Assembly: GCA_025766275.1 (NCBI GenBank)
Contig: JAFKAC010000088.1
Coordinates: 1-64,000, forward strand
Direction of reading: 5' to 3'
Source: Lactarius indigo
Lineage: Eukaryota > Basidiomycota > Agaricomycetes > Russulales > Russulaceae
Length of the DNA stretch: 64,000 nucleotides
Shown here: positions 41,373-53,044 of the stretch, piece by piece
How positions within the stretch are numbered: the stretch's first letter is position 1
Layout of the letters: each line of letters begins with the position of its first letter
Made by a program: the position numbers and the translations under genes
The notes under the pieces: model-generated
The model's database searches: none
The model's input: only the letters and a program-made list of their open reading frames with translations
Told to the model about the DNA's origin: nothing

Positions 41373-43037
41373 GTGGCTCTCACCAGCCGAAGCCGAACAC
41401 AGTTCGTCAAAGAGTACCTGGAGCGGCATCCTTACGACGACCTACGACCTTCCATCAAAGGAACCGCTCTCTGGAGGAACACTCCACACGACGAAGGGTA
41501 CTACGTCTACGACCCCGATAAACTCACATACGAACCAATCGAATACATTGAAGATCAACACATCTGGGCCTACGTTGCCTACTCCGACTCAAAGCACTCT
41601 TGGTACTCCTATAAACCCGTCCCTGCACACCTAGGCTTAGGGCCAGGAAAAGGACAAATCAGCGCCATCGAGGCTGATTCCGACATCGAAGAACCATCTT
41701 CCGAACCCGACTTAGACAACCCAACACTTACACCTACCATCCAACGACCCGTGGACTTCGCATCGTATGCCAACATGTCCACCACCCAACTCTCCACCAC
41801 CCTCACCTCCTCGCAACCAGCCGCAGGATCCTCGACAGCGAATCCTGCAAGTAGTGGAGGACATCTTGTGGGAGGAAGTATGTCGGCAAGCAGAGGAGGT
41901 GCTGCGGGAGGCGCAGGAAGCCATCATGGAGGCAGTGCGCCTGGAGGTGGAGGCGGTGCGCCTGGAGGTGGAGGCGGTGCGCCTGGAGGCGGAGGCGGCG
42001 CGCCTGGAGGTGGAGGCGGCGGAGCGGCAGCAGGTCCCGCTGCTGGAGGACCCCCCCCACCAAACGGACGACTCGGAGGGAATCCCCCACCAGAATTCAC
42101 TGGAGATCGAGAAGCCAGCAGAGCTTTCCTAAACGCCTTCGCACTCTACCGAGGGATGAACCCAAATGTCCAACAATTGACCCTCCCCTATTCACGTGCT
42201 ATGACCCTCCTCTCGTATATCCGAGGGCCATTAGTAGACGACTGGGTCGAAGAACAGATACAGTGGCTAGCCGACCAATTGGCGGGAGGAGTAGCCATGA
42301 CCGCCGAAAACTTATGGAACACTATCGAAACAAGGTTCATCCAGGCATACACCGACACCACCCAACAACAAAAGGCCCGCCACGCCATTCAAAACTTACG
42401 AATGGACAAAGAAGACATCGACACCTACATAGCCAAGTTCTCTAATTTGGCCAATAAAGCAGGATACAACAAGGACGAAGCCACTACCCTGGAAATTTTC
42501 CAGAAAGGCCTCCCAAATGCGTTAGTCATAAACGCAATCAAGTTCCACCACCCCGTAGATTGGGACGATTGGAAAACGGCGGTTACGCTTCAGCAGGCGG
42601 AATATCTCCTCCTCAAAGACAGACTCACCAAAGGAAGAACAGACAAGAAAGGAGGGGCCTCCCGCGACCAATGGCTGAGCGCTCTCAACAAAACTAGGGA
42701 CCCAAATGCAATGGATGTCAGCCGAACTCGCGCTAGGGCGGCAATGACGGAGGACGAAAAGAAGCTACTCCAGAAAGAAGGAAGATGCTTCCGATGCCGA
42801 GGACAAGGGCACATCTCCAGGTTCTGTCCTCAAAAAACCACCACTACCGTCAAAGCAGCAGGAACGAATGACCCTACTCCAACCACTGCCACTATCTCAA
42901 TGACCGCATCACGCCCCCTTTCCAACGAGGAACAAGCCGACGCCCAGGTAGCGGCCTTATTCGCCCAAACCCCTGAAGTACGAGAACTAATGGTAGACAA
43001 ACTTTTCGGACAAAAGAAGGATTTTCTGAACGCTTGA
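41373..43037 (+). CDS. gag: Gag of C2 (GTG start)
   Basis: 554 residues, nearly identical to C1 Gag but with one 7-residue GGAPGGG unit fewer. Starts at GTG GCT; the first ATG of the transcript is out of frame at 41767, 7 bases before the in-frame ATG (ANMSTTQ). Gag domain and zinc knuckle intact (CFRCRGQGHISRFC). Slip site GGATTTT at 43019-43025 precedes the TGA. Confidence 0.93.
   Translation: MALTSRSRTQFVKEYLERHPYDDLRPSIKGTALWRNTPHDEGYYVYDPDKLTYEPIEYIEDQHIWAYVAYSDSKHSWYSYKPVPAHLGLGPGKGQISAIEADSDIEEPSSEPDLDNPTLTPTIQRPVDFASYANMSTTQLSTTLTSSQPAAGSSTANPASSGGHLVGGSMSASRGGAAGGAGSHHGGSAPGGGGGAPGGGGGAPGGGGGAPGGGGGGAAAGPAAGGPPPPNGRLGGNPPPEFTGDREASRAFLNAFALYRGMNPNVQQLTLPYSRAMTLLSYIRGPLVDDWVEEQIQWLADQLAGGVAMTAENLWNTIETRFIQAYTDTTQQQKARHAIQNLRMDKEDIDTYIAKFSNLANKAGYNKDEATTLEIFQKGLPNALVINAIKFHHPVDWDDWKTAVTLQQAEYLLLKDRLTKGRTDKKGGASRDQWLSALNKTRDPNAMDVSRTRARAAMTEDEKKLLQKEGRCFRCRGQGHISRFCPQKTTTTVKAAGTNDPTPTTATISMTASRPLSNEEQADAQVAALFAQTPEVRELMVDKLFGQKKDFLNA
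43019..43025 (+). promoter_or_regulatory. -1 frameshift slip site GGATTTT, gag/pol of C2
   Basis: G GAT TTT in the gag frame; pol is open in -1 from before the heptamer through its whole length. Confidence 0.8.
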
Positions 43038-46000
43038 ACCCGGCGGCCTGGGCTAGAGCATTAAAACTTAGCGTGTACAATAGCAGATTCCGATCTATGC
43101 GAATTCCAGTACTTTTCAAATCTGCTCACGCAACGGCCGAACGAAACATTTTGGTAGACTCGGGCGCAACAGACAACTTCATAAGCACAAACCTCCTAAA
43201 ACGACTCAAAATAGCCTGGCTACCTACCGAACGCTCCATCAAGATATGGAACATAGATGGAACCCACAACCAAGGAGGAGAAATCACATCCTTCACCGAC
43301 CTCACCGTCAAAACCGGGGGAAAGACCCAAAACCTTCGATTCCTTATCACGGATTTAGGAAACGACGAAGTCATACTGGGATACCCTTGGTTTACGGCCT
43401 TTGAACCCAAGTTTCACTGGCGAGACGCCACACTCGATGAAGAGTTCCAGCCAGTGGTTATCACCAGTCTGCATCTGTCCGACGAAGCCATGCCTCTTGA
43501 AGCAACTATCAAGGCATTGGAGACGTATCAACTGGACGAATCAGCCTGGGAACAGCTACAAAAAGAAGATGAACCTTGCATCCGGCTGCGAAAAACAACA
43601 ACAGCATCAGAATTAGCGCAACAAGAAGCGGCCAAAAGACCCCAGAAAACCTTCGAAGAGATGGTCCCGGAAGAATACCGGAGGCATCAGAAAGTTTTCA
43701 GTGAGGAAGCGTCCCAGCGCTTTCCCCCTTCTCGCCCGTGGGACCATGCCATCGATCTGGTCCCAAACGCCCCTGAAACAATGGATTGCAAAGTATACCC
43801 ACTCACGATCCCGGAAAACGAAAAATTAACAGAATTTGTAACTGAACACCTGGAAAAGAAGTACATCCAACCGTCCAAGTCTCCCTACGCATCCCCCTTC
43901 TTCTTCATCAAAAAGAAGGATGGGAAATTACGCCCGGTACAGGACTACCGCCGCCTCAACGAACTAACCGTAAAAAATCACTATCCACTCCCCCTAATCC
44001 CCGAACTTATCGACAAGATCCGAGAAGCAAGGCTTTACTCGAAGCTTGATATCCGATGGGGATACAACAACGTTCGAATCAAACAGGGGGATGAATGGAA
44101 GGCGGCGTTCAAAACAAACCAGGGGTTGTTCGAACCACGAGTCATGTTCTTTGGCCTCACAAATTCCCCCAGCACCTTCCAAACCATGATGGACACTATC
44201 TTTCGGGAACTGGTGTTGACAGGAGAAGTAATTGTCTACATGGACGATATCCTAATCGCGACCTCAGACGACCGTACCCACCACAGAACGGTACTACACC
44301 AAGTCCTCGACCTCTGCGACAAACACGACCTATATATCAAACCGGAAAAATGCGTGTTTGAGGTCCATGAGGTGGAATACCTGGGGCTAATCATCGGGTA
44401 CGGACAACTGCGAATGGACCCAGTCAAAGTACAAGGAGTCCGAGAATGGAAGGCGCCGACATCGCTCAAAGAAGTACGAGCCTTCCTAGGATTCTGCAAC
44501 TTCTACCGGCGATTTATACGGGGATTCTCTACAATCGCAAGACCCCTCCACGACCTCACGAAGAAAGACGTTCCCTGGGAATGGACGGAAGCCAGACAAC
44601 AAGCTTTCGATACCATCAAAGAACGAATCAGTTCGGAACCGGTCCTACTATTCCCGAAACTAGATCAACCCTTCGAAATCGAAGTCGATGCTTCAAGTTA
44701 CGCCCTAGGGGCTGTCCTAAACCAGAAGGGAGAGGGCGGCAAAATGCATCCGGTCGCATTCTATTCCGAATCCCTATCAGAAGCCGAACGCAATTACGAC
44801 ATTTACGATAGGGAACTACTAGCGATTGTAAAGGCGCTATGCACTTGGCGAACATACCTCGTGGGATCCCCCCATTTAATAACAATCCATACAGATCACG
44901 CCAACCTGCAATACTGGAAAGAACCCAGAAAAATCAGTCAACGAGTAGCACGGGAGTTCCAAGAACTGTCGGAGTACAATTTTATCCTCAAACACATCCC
45001 TGGTACCAAGAACACACAAGCAGACTCCTTATCAAGGAGACCTGATTATGACGACGGCACCAGCGACAATGATCACGTCACAGTACTCCCAGATGACGTA
45101 TTTCTCAAAATCACCCAAACGTCCATGCACGATATGGATATATGGACTCAAATTGCACAAAACATGGATGAAGCAGCACTCCTCCCGTGGATAGAACCCC
45201 ACAACCTAAAGAAACACAATGGGCTGTGGTGGAAGGGCGACACTCTCGTTGTCGTGGGAAACAACGAACTTAAACGGGGGGTAATTACCTTTTTCCACGA
45301 TACTCCAAGCGCAGGACATCCAGGAATCGCAAACACCCTAGAGCTATTACGACGTGACTTCTGGTGGCCCAACATGCGCAAAGATGTGGAAGCCTACGTC
45401 AAGGGGTGTGCAACATGCCAAAGCAACAAGATCAACCATCACCGACAGAAGCCCCACTTATTTCCCATCACCACCGAACCGTCGGCCGAACCATTCGAAG
45501 TAGTAGCCATGGACTTCATAGTCAAACTCCCGATATCAAAAGGATTTGACTCAATCCTCACTGTCACGGACCATGACTGTTCAAAAGCGGCAATATTCAT
45601 ACCGTGTAATGAAGCCATAACGTCGGAAGGGGTGGCAAAACTTTATCTCCGACATGTCTATCCCCATTACGGCCTACCCCGAAGGATCATATCCGATCGG
45701 GATCCAAGATTCGCGTCCATGTTCATGCGACAACTGTGTAAAACGTTGGGAATACAGCAAAACGTATCATCAGCGTACCACCCACAAACAGATGGTCAAT
45801 CAGAACGAACAAACCAATGGTTAGAACAATACTTGCGACATTGGTGTAACGTGCAACAGAACAATTGGGTGGAACTTCTACCCATGGCGCAATTCGCTCA
45901 CAACTCTTGGAGAAACGCCACCACCAAGCACTCCCCCTTCTCTCTCATTATGGGGTGGGAACCACGGACTGTGTGGACACCAAAACCATCACACAGCCCC

Positions 46001-46567
46001 GCGGTAGATCAGAGATTGGAAGAACTGCAGATACTCCGGCAACATGCGCAGGATAGTATCAAACACGCACAGCATCTCATGGCCCAACGAGGAAAAACAG
46101 GGTTCACACCTTATCAGCAAGGGGATCAAGTATGGTTAGAAGGGACCAATCTTCGTACCTTCTACCCCACAAGCAAACTAGCCCCGAAGCGATACGGACC
46201 CTTTAAAATCGTCAAGGTTCTATCAGACGTTTCGTACGAATTGGAACTTCCGGCATCATGGAAGATACACCCAGTATTCCACGCAAACCTTCTGACACCA
46301 TACAAGGAAACGGAGATGCACGGCGCAAACTATACCCGACCTCCACCGGACCTTATCGATGGAGAAGAGGAGTATGAAGTGGAGCAGATCGAAGACGCCC
46401 AGGAACGAGGAAGAGGGCGCAAGCTCCACTACCTAGTAAAGTGGAAGGGATTCCCACCAAGCGATAACACGTGGGAACCCGCGACAAACATGACCCATGC
46501 TACGGACGTCATCAAAGACTTCTACCAACGATACCCGACCGCCAAAGGGGCTGGACGAACAATATAA
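43019..46567 (+). CDS. pol: Pol of C2, intact
   Basis: About 1180 codons open from the slip site to TAA at 46567. Protease DSGATDNF (about 43155), RT with YMDDI (about 44239), RNase H (FEIEVDASSYALGAVL), integrase with HHCC (HDTPSAGHPGI...CATCQ), core Asp/Asp/Glu in MDFIVKLP, IISDRDPRF and TDGQSERTNQWLE, GPY/F (GPFKIVKVLSDVSYEL) and chromodomain (EEYEVEQIEDAQ, YLVKWKGFPPSDNTW, about 46430). ISQRVARE has Gln where relatives have Arg. The likely product is a Gag-Pol fusion; the chromodomain would direct integration to chromatin. Confidence 0.93.
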   Translation, partial: GFSERLNPAAWARALKLSVYNSRFRSMRIPVLFKSAHATAERNILVDSGATDNFISTNLLKRLKIAWLPTERSIKIWNIDGTHNQGGEITSFTDLTVKTGGKTQNLRFLITDLGNDEVILGYPWFTAFEPKFHWRDATLDEEFQPVVITSLHLSDEAMPLEATIKALETYQLDESAWEQLQKEDEPCIRLRKTTTASELAQQEAAKRPQKTFEEMVPEEYRRHQKVFSEEASQRFPPSRPWDHAIDLVPNAPETMDCKVYPLTIPENEKLTEFVTEHLEKKYIQPSKSPYASPFFFIKKKDGKLRPVQDYRRLNELTVKNHYPLPLIPELIDKIREARLYSKLDIRWGYNNVRIKQGDEWKAAFKTNQGLFEPRVMFFGLTNSPSTFQTMMDTIFRELVLTGEVIVYMDDILIATSDDRTHHRTVLHQVLDLCDKHDLYIKPEKCVFEVHEVEYLGLIIGYGQLRMDPVKVQGVREWKAPTSLKEVRAFLGFCNFYRRFIRGFSTIARPLHDLTKKDVPWEWTEARQQAFDTIKERISSEPVLLFPKLDQPFEIEVDASSYALGAVLNQKGEGGKMHPVAFYSESLSEAERNYDIYDRELLAIVKALCTWRTYLVGSPHLITIHTDHANLQYWKEPRKISQRVAREFQELSEYNFILKHIPGTKNTQADSLSRRPDYDDGTSDNDHVTVLPDDVFLKITQTSMHDMDIWTQIAQNMDEAALLPWIEPHNLKKHNGLWWKGDTLVVVGNNELKRGVITFFHDTPSAGHPGIANTLELLRRDFWWPNMRKDVEAYVKGCATCQSNKINHHRQKPHLFPITTEPSAEPFEVVAMDFIVKLPISKGFDSILTVTDHDCSKAAIFIPCNEAITSEGVAKLYLRHVYPHYGLPRRIISDRDPRFASMFMRQLCKTLGIQQNVSSAYHPQTDGQSERTNQWLEQYLRHWCNVQQNNWVELLPMAQFAHNSWRNATTKHSPFSLIMGWEPRTVWTPKPSHSPAVDQRLEELQILRQHAQDSIKHAQHLMAQRGKTGFTPYQQGDQVWLEGTNLRTFYPTSKLAPKRYGPFKIVKVLSDVSYELELPASWKIHPVFHANLLTPYKETEMHGANYTRPPPDLIDGEEEYEVEQIEDAQERGRGRKLHYLVKWKGFPPSDNTWEPATNMTHATDVIKDFYQRYPTAKGAGRTI

Positions 46568-46606
46568 AGACACTCCTTTCACACCCCTCCACACCTCAAA
46601 CCAACG

Positions 46607-48055
46607 ATGACCGACACTCCAGTATCCGACACCACCCTCGTCAATATCCTCAGTAACCCCCAACTCGAAGCCGCCCTCGAACGAGGGATTGTCACCATCA
46701 ATCTCACCGACATCCCTCGTCTGTCACCACCACCGTCCCCCCAACACATCACCGTCATCACCCCCATTCCCATCGAACGAGAGCCCGGGGAACTTACCCC
46801 GTCAACACCGGAGGAAGGGCAATATTCTCCAACACCACCTCCGCAGCAGCAGTCGACCCCTCCACCGGAACCACGACCTCAATCACCACCATCTTCCCCA
46901 TCGTCCACACCACCCCCACCTCTAGAACCATTTACCCCGGTTCGCGTTCACACCCCCATTGACTACGACCGACCCGACTCCCCCCCTAACAACACAGACG
47001 ACCCCGGTGCCCCATTCTTTCCAAATACCCCTGGCACCCCCAAGTACTACCCATTACAGATCCCGCTACCGGACGGTGGATCTAACCCAGCGAAGTACAT
47101 CTACTATCGCAAGGGATTCACCGAGGTAGTCGGGACAATGGGTGTGGGACAACCCCACTACGGAGAGGAAGTCTACCTCTCGTCACTCAGGCTGAATGTC
47201 TCGGCACCACCCTTTACAGTGGAACAACTACAGTTCTTTGACCCTCACGATATCCGCGCCTGTGCTCTGGACGAAACGCTCATCGAACTCAACTCACCTC
47301 GTCTCACGGCCGAGATTACTAGGCTGAGAACGGGACTCCTGGCGCTCAAAGAACTTGACGAGAAGTGTGAGAAGATGGAGGAGGACGCACGCAAGCTACG
47401 AGCGGACCGGCTCACGGTCGACTTAATGCTGGCCAGCACCAAGAGGCGCCTTCAGTACGCAGGGGCGCTGGCTACCATCGGCAACGAATATGCGCGCATG
47501 ACAGCCCTGCCAGCCCCACTTCGCCATTCCCGTTACGCTATCCCGTTTTCCCCACGACGAGGAGGACCATTAGAGTTTCCTCGCCTCGCCGACAAACCCC
47601 ACCGTCGACGCTGCTACCATTGCAACAGCCCCCACCACATCGTACGCGATTGCCCCACCAGACCGTGACCTGCCTGCCGACATTGCCAAAGCCAAGAACA
47701 TCAGTCCTATCGATGTATATTCCGTCGCGCAGACATGGTCGAAGAAGTGATCACGACCCATCAGGCAGATGAACGCATACAACAAGCGATATCTACGGAG
47801 GCTACCACTTCTTTTACCGTCCCCGAACCTCCGACAATCGTGGCCCGCACCCAAGGGAGGTGGTGTGGGCGGTGCTTCCGCACTGACGCCAACCACGACG
47901 AGATTCGGTGCCCACAATACGAAATGTGTCGCAAGTGCGGCAAGCGCGGACCCTTTCTCTTCCTCAAAACGCATTACTGTCGACTCGACATCTCCCCATG
48001 GCCGGAGAATGACCTCGATGCTGACATCTACGACCTCGTAGATCCGGAATCCTGA
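46607..48055 (+). pseudogene. ORF3 of C2, one TGA before the second knuckle
   Basis: Begins with ATG 39 nt after the pol stop. Same protein as C1 ORF3: Pro-rich N-terminus, TPIDYDRPDS, YGEEVYLSSL core, coiled coil (LTAEITRLRTGLLALKEL), knuckle CYHCNSPHHIVRDC, then TGA at 47666-47668 (CGA in C1), after which the frame stays open to 48055 with the remaining knuckles. A truncated protein keeping the core and first knuckle is possible. How ORF3 is translated is unknown (reinitiation or a spliced RNA). Confidence 0.85.
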
Positions 48056-48089
48056 AGTCGAGGCGTCTTCAGACCAAGACGGGGGGTAA

Positions 48090-48655
48090 TGTTACGATTT
48101 TCTTGGACTCGTTTCTTTCCCCACCATTATTTCCCTCCCACACTATACGAGCCCTGTATGACTACGCGGACTTTACGATTACCCGATCTCTATCACGCGC
48201 CATGCTTATCGGCGTTCTCTTCTGATAAAGCTTGACATGTGCCAGTTTCCGACTTGTTTCCTCTCACGCGCGTCCCCGCGTGATTCTCCTTTGTTCTCGA
48301 TACGACTTTGCTTTGTTCCTCCTATGTTCATCCCTTTCTTCCTCGGTTTGGCGATGGCGCCATCCGTTTGTCATCGCTACAGAACGATTTCTATTTAACC
48401 CTAGTCATACCTAGCTTGTACGGTAGACTAGACTTCTTGTGTAATACTACACTCGTCTACGCGGAGTCTCCTTGTCCCTCAACCCTCGTCTTCGCTAGGC
48501 CTTCAAGTCTTAGCCCTCCTCTACAGTCCAAGTGACGTGCGTCCTTGTGACTCTTGTGCATCATCCCTGCTGAAGTCGAGCCTTTGAGCTTTGACTACCG
48601 AGCGATAGCCTGACTTAGTACAGGTCGTACTCAACGCCCCTGTAGTGGCGTTACA
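48090..48655 (+). repeat. 3' LTR of C2
   Basis: 566 bp; preceded by GACGGGGGGTAA as polypurine tract. Confidence 0.93.
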
Positions 48656-51600
48656 GCCCGGTATGACTCCCAATATGAGGGGGTCCGCCCCTCCTATGAT
48701 CTGGACGTGGGAAGCGTCCCTCTCTACTCCGTCGGGCCCGGTGATGGGGTATGGAATGTGATGGGGTCGTCTATTTGCCCGGAACCCTTCAGGCGCAATA
48801 ACATGCGCGGGGTCGTCAGCGGCGGTGAAGGGACGGTGGTCGGCGGCGCCTGGTACACGCACACGTCCTCGGTACATGGGGGACCCGTCGGTGTTGACGA
48901 GCCAGGGTGTGATGCGGGGATTAGCAGGGTCGCTTTTCGTTCGAAGGAAGGTGTGGCGTGCCGGGTAGTAATCGTCGTCGTCATGGCCAGCCTCAGCAGC
49001 CTCCATCGCTGCCGTCGCTCGCGCATCTCTCTCAGTCGGGCCGCGGCTGAGTCTAACTGTTCCCTCTGCCACTCCGCCGCTACCCTCCTCCACCCGTCCA
49101 ATTCGTACTCCAGGAGAGCTTGAACGCTCGTCGTTGCTCGGGAAAACTCTGCGAACGCCGATGAGGTCGTCGCTTGGGGGGATGGCAGCGATAGGCTCGC
49201 GCTCTCCTCGTTCGTTGCGGAAGACGTGGACGACGGCGGATTCGTCGTCGGGCTGTTGCGTGGGGTCTGGGAAGCGGGCAAGGACGTTTGCCCATTCTTG
49301 TGCGGTGATACGGCCCTCTGGCTGGCCGATAGGTGTGTACGGGGTGATTTGGGTGTTGGGAACCTCAGTCTCGTCGTCTTCGGCGAGGAGGGCCCTGGCG
49401 TCTTCTGCAAGGGAGTCGAGGAGGATCGCTTGGGTGACATGTCGTAGAGGGGAAGTGGGCATGAGAGTGGTAGTGGTAGAGCGGAGAAAGGAGGGATGAC
49501 TTTCCTGGGTGTGGGTCGAACCCATTTTAACCTCTGCTCTGTGGGTTTGCGCTTCCTGATAGAGACGGAGCGCTTCTGGTGCGAAAACGTCATCTCTATT
49601 GACCCACTGATTCTCCGAGTCTGGGTATCCCTTCCATTTGATGAGGTACTGGAGTCGTCTTCCTCTGCCGAAGTGCCGAGAGTCCAGAATGGCCTCGACC
49701 TCGTACTCCTCTTCTCCATCAATCAATTCGGGCGGTGGTCGTGTGAAATTCTCCCCATGAAGGGCGGTCCGTTTGTATGGTGTGAGAAGATCGATGTGGA
49801 ACACTGGGTGAATGCTCCACTGGACGGGGAGTTCTAATCGATAGTTATAGGGGGACATCACCTGTGTCACCCGAAATGGTCCGTGGCGTCGCGCCGCCAG
49901 TTTCGCCGTGGGCTGATTGGTTCGCAGATGCTTGCCCTCTAGCCATACGAGGTCTCCTATCTTGAATTTGGGTGTATCCTTGTTGCGGACCCACGCTTCT
50001 TGGGCGCGTTTCATGAGGCGTTGGGCGTCCTGCCTAGCCTCTTTTAGTTGCGTCAGTCGCCTGGTGACCTGAGGAAGAGGGGATGGCTTATCCGTCCAAT
50101 CCGCTTGCGGGTTAAATCCCATCAGGAGTTGAAATGGGGATTGCTTCGTATGCTCGTGCGGCCAGTTATTGTGCGCGAATTCGGCGATTGGTAGATAAGC
50201 GGCCCAGTTATCTTGTCGCTCGTTCACCCAGAAGCGCAAGTATTGTTCTAACCATTGGTTGGTTCGTTCGGATTGCCCATCGGTGCGTGGATGGTATGCC
50301 GTTGATATGTTCTGTTGGATGCCCAGAACTCGACATATCTCTCTGGTGAATTTTGACGCAAATCACGGGTCTCTGTCACTGATACATTTGCGTGGTAATC
50401 CGAAACGCTTGAACACGTGAGCGACGTACAGAGCCGCAGTTTCTTCGGCCGTTATTTCTTCCCGGCACGGAATAAAGATAGAAGCCTTGCTGCAGTCGTG
50501 GTCCGTGACGGTCAGTATGCTGTTGTATCCTTGCGATGTCGGTAGTTTGGTAATAAAGTCCATGGCCACAGTTTGGAAGGGCACGGCGTCCAGCACCAGT
50601 GTGATAGGGTGTAGTGCCGCTCGTATGGGCCTTGTGTTTACTTTGTTTCGTTGGCATTCCGCACAGCCCTGTACGTACTCGTATACGTCCTTTCGCAGTC
50701 GCGGCCACCAGTAGTGTCGTTCCAGGATTCGTTGCGTTCTTGCCACTCCAGGGTGACCATGTATTGGCAGGTCGTGGTGGTCATGAATCAGCACTCGGTA
50801 TGTCGAGGCAGGCCCGGTTATCACGAACCTGCCATCCTTGTACCATTCTCCTTCTATCTTTTTGAGGCGATGGGGGTCTACCCACATCTTAATCACCTCG
50901 TTGTCTTGCTGGTGACGCGGTTGTAGTAAGTTTGGGTTCGCGACAAAGGTGCGCGCGGCATTGAGGGTTCTTACAAAGACCTCGGGGGGTAGGACGACAA
51001 CCTCACTGTTGTCGCTTTCCCCTTGGTCGTAGTCTGGTCGTCTCGACAGGGCGTCCGCTCTGCCATTGTTCTTTCCCTTGATATGATGAATCTCGAAGTC
51101 GTACTCGGAGAGTTCGAGCACTTCCCTTGCGATTCGTCTACTAATTTTCTGCGGCGACTTCCAATATTGCAGGTTGAGATGGTCCGAGTAAATTTTGATT
51201 CTGTGTGGGGCTCCTGCAAGCAGCGGTCTCCAGTTTCGTAAAGCCTTGACTATTGCTAGCAGTTCTAGGTCGTAAATGTCGTAGTTCCGCTCTGCTTCCG
51301 AGAGTGTTGCGGAGTAATAGCCTATGGGGTGTCGTTTTCCGTCAGACTTTCGTTGTAACAGTACGGCTCCCACCGCATAACCTGAGGCGTCGACCTCCAA
51401 TTCGAATGGGTCCTGGAGGACTGGGTGTGCCAGCACCGGTTCTTCAGTTACGAGGCGTTTGAGGGTATTGAACGCCTTGTCTTCCTCTTCGGTCCATCGC
51501 CATTCTTCGTCTTTCCGTGTCAGTTTGGTGAGTGGTTTAGCGTGAGTTGCGAATCCGCGGATGAAAAGTCTGTAAAAGTTACAAAAGCCGAGAAATGATC

Positions 51601-53044
51601 GAACGTCTTTGACTTTTGTTGGTGTCGGCCAATCTTTGATGCCTTGAACTTTTACGGGGTCCATTCGGGTCACCCCCCTTTCAAGGATTACCCCCAGGTA
51701 ATCCATCCGCGGTTGATGGAACAGGCACTTCTCAAGTTTGAAATAGAGGTCGTGGTCGCGCGCGACTGCCAGAACGTCGCGCACCGCGTTGATATGAGCT
51801 GTCAGATCATGGTCAAAATGGGTGGCTATGCCGATATCATCCATATAGACACGTATTGTGGTGCCCAATCGCTCATGTTTCGCGATTGTGTCGCGGTAAA
51901 TATGATTCATCATTGCTTGGAAGGTGGCCGGGGAGTTGGTGAGGCCAAAGAACATGACTGTGGGTTCAAAAAGGCTGAATTTCGTTTTGAACGCCGCTTT
52001 CTCTTGGTCCCCTTCACGAATACGGATGTTGTTGTAGCCCCAGCGGATGTCAAGCTTCGTATAAATATGTGCGTTGCTTAGGTCAAGGATTAGGTCTTGA
52101 ATGAGTGGCAGCGGGTATTGGTTGCGAATGGTGTATGAGTTGATGACGCGATAGTCCTGTACTGGGCGTAGTTTTCCGTCCTTCTTTTTGATAAAAAAGA
52201 AGGATGAGGCGTACGGGGAAATGGAAGGGCGTAAATACCCCTGCTTCAACTTCTCGTCGAGAAATTCTTTCAATTCCCCTTCTTCCTTTTGTGTCATCGG
52301 ATATATCTTGCAATCAATCGCTGCTGGCGCTGACGGTTTAAAGTCGATAGCGTGATCCCAGGGTCGTGATGGAGGGAAGCGGTGTGAGGCCTGCTCGTTG
52401 AACAGTGTAGCATATTCTGCGTAAACTGGTGGCAGCACTGCCGCCGTCTGCTGTTGTTTTGCCGAGATGGCCAACTCTGTCGAAGTGGTGGCTCGTGCGA
52501 AGGTTTCCTCGTCCAGTTCTCGGACAATCTCTTCCTTTTCTGTCGTAATTAGTGCTCGTATAGTGGTTGTGGTAAGTAGTTCTTCGGTAGTGGCCAAGAC
52601 TACCGGTTGCATATCTGGATGCATCGTTGCTGTTGCCCAGCTAATTGTGGGTTCAAAGGCGCTCAGCCATGGGTAACCCAGTACCATGTCTTTGCTTCCG
52701 AGATCGGTAATCAAGAAGGTCATCCTTTTGATCTGTCCGTGTGTTTTCACTTCTAGGTTAACATAATGAGTGATTAACCCAGCTTTGTTTTCCGTATTAT
52801 CTATATTCCATATTTTTCGAGGCGTTTCTAGTGGCTTTACAGGGATCCCGGCCCTGGTTGCCATGCCTGGTTTGATAAAGTTGTCGGTGGCTCCGGAGTC
52901 CACCAGCGCGTGTGTTTCAGTCGTTTGGTAATTCATTTGGACAGTTACTGGAATTCGCAGGGATCGATAGCGCGTTGTCACAATTACAGAATTACATTGT
53001 AAGGCCCTCACCCAGACTGACGGGTTCAGGCGCCCTGAAAACCC
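48656..53044 (-). pseudogene. pol: Pol of element E, main part (one TGA), cut by C2
   Basis: Protease (VDSGATDNFIKPGM), RT (KKDGKLRPVQDYRVIN, RVYMDDIGIATHF), RNase H (FELEVDASGYAVGAVLL), integrase (HPGVARTQRILERHYWWPRL, CAECQRNK, MDFITKLP, CISDRDP), GPY/F, chromodomain (YLIKWKGYPDSENQWVN, about 49630) and part of the extension (RITAQEWANVLARFPDPT, MYRGRVRVPG, QIIGGADPLILGVIPG). The only stop is TGA at 50363-50365 inside RDP-R-FASKF of the integrase core. The frame runs into the C2 target site GCCCG. Confidence 0.92.

Larger units (their letters stand above)
40789..48655 (+). mobile_element. Ty3/Gypsy chromovirus, element C2 (inserted in E), best preserved
   Basis: 7867 bp, plus strand, duplication GCCCG (40784-40788 and 48656-48660). 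LTRs 566 bp with six differences, four at CpG. Gag and Pol are fully open and only ORF3 has a stop. C2 sits in E, which sits in D, so it is among the last arrivals. Confidence 0.96.
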
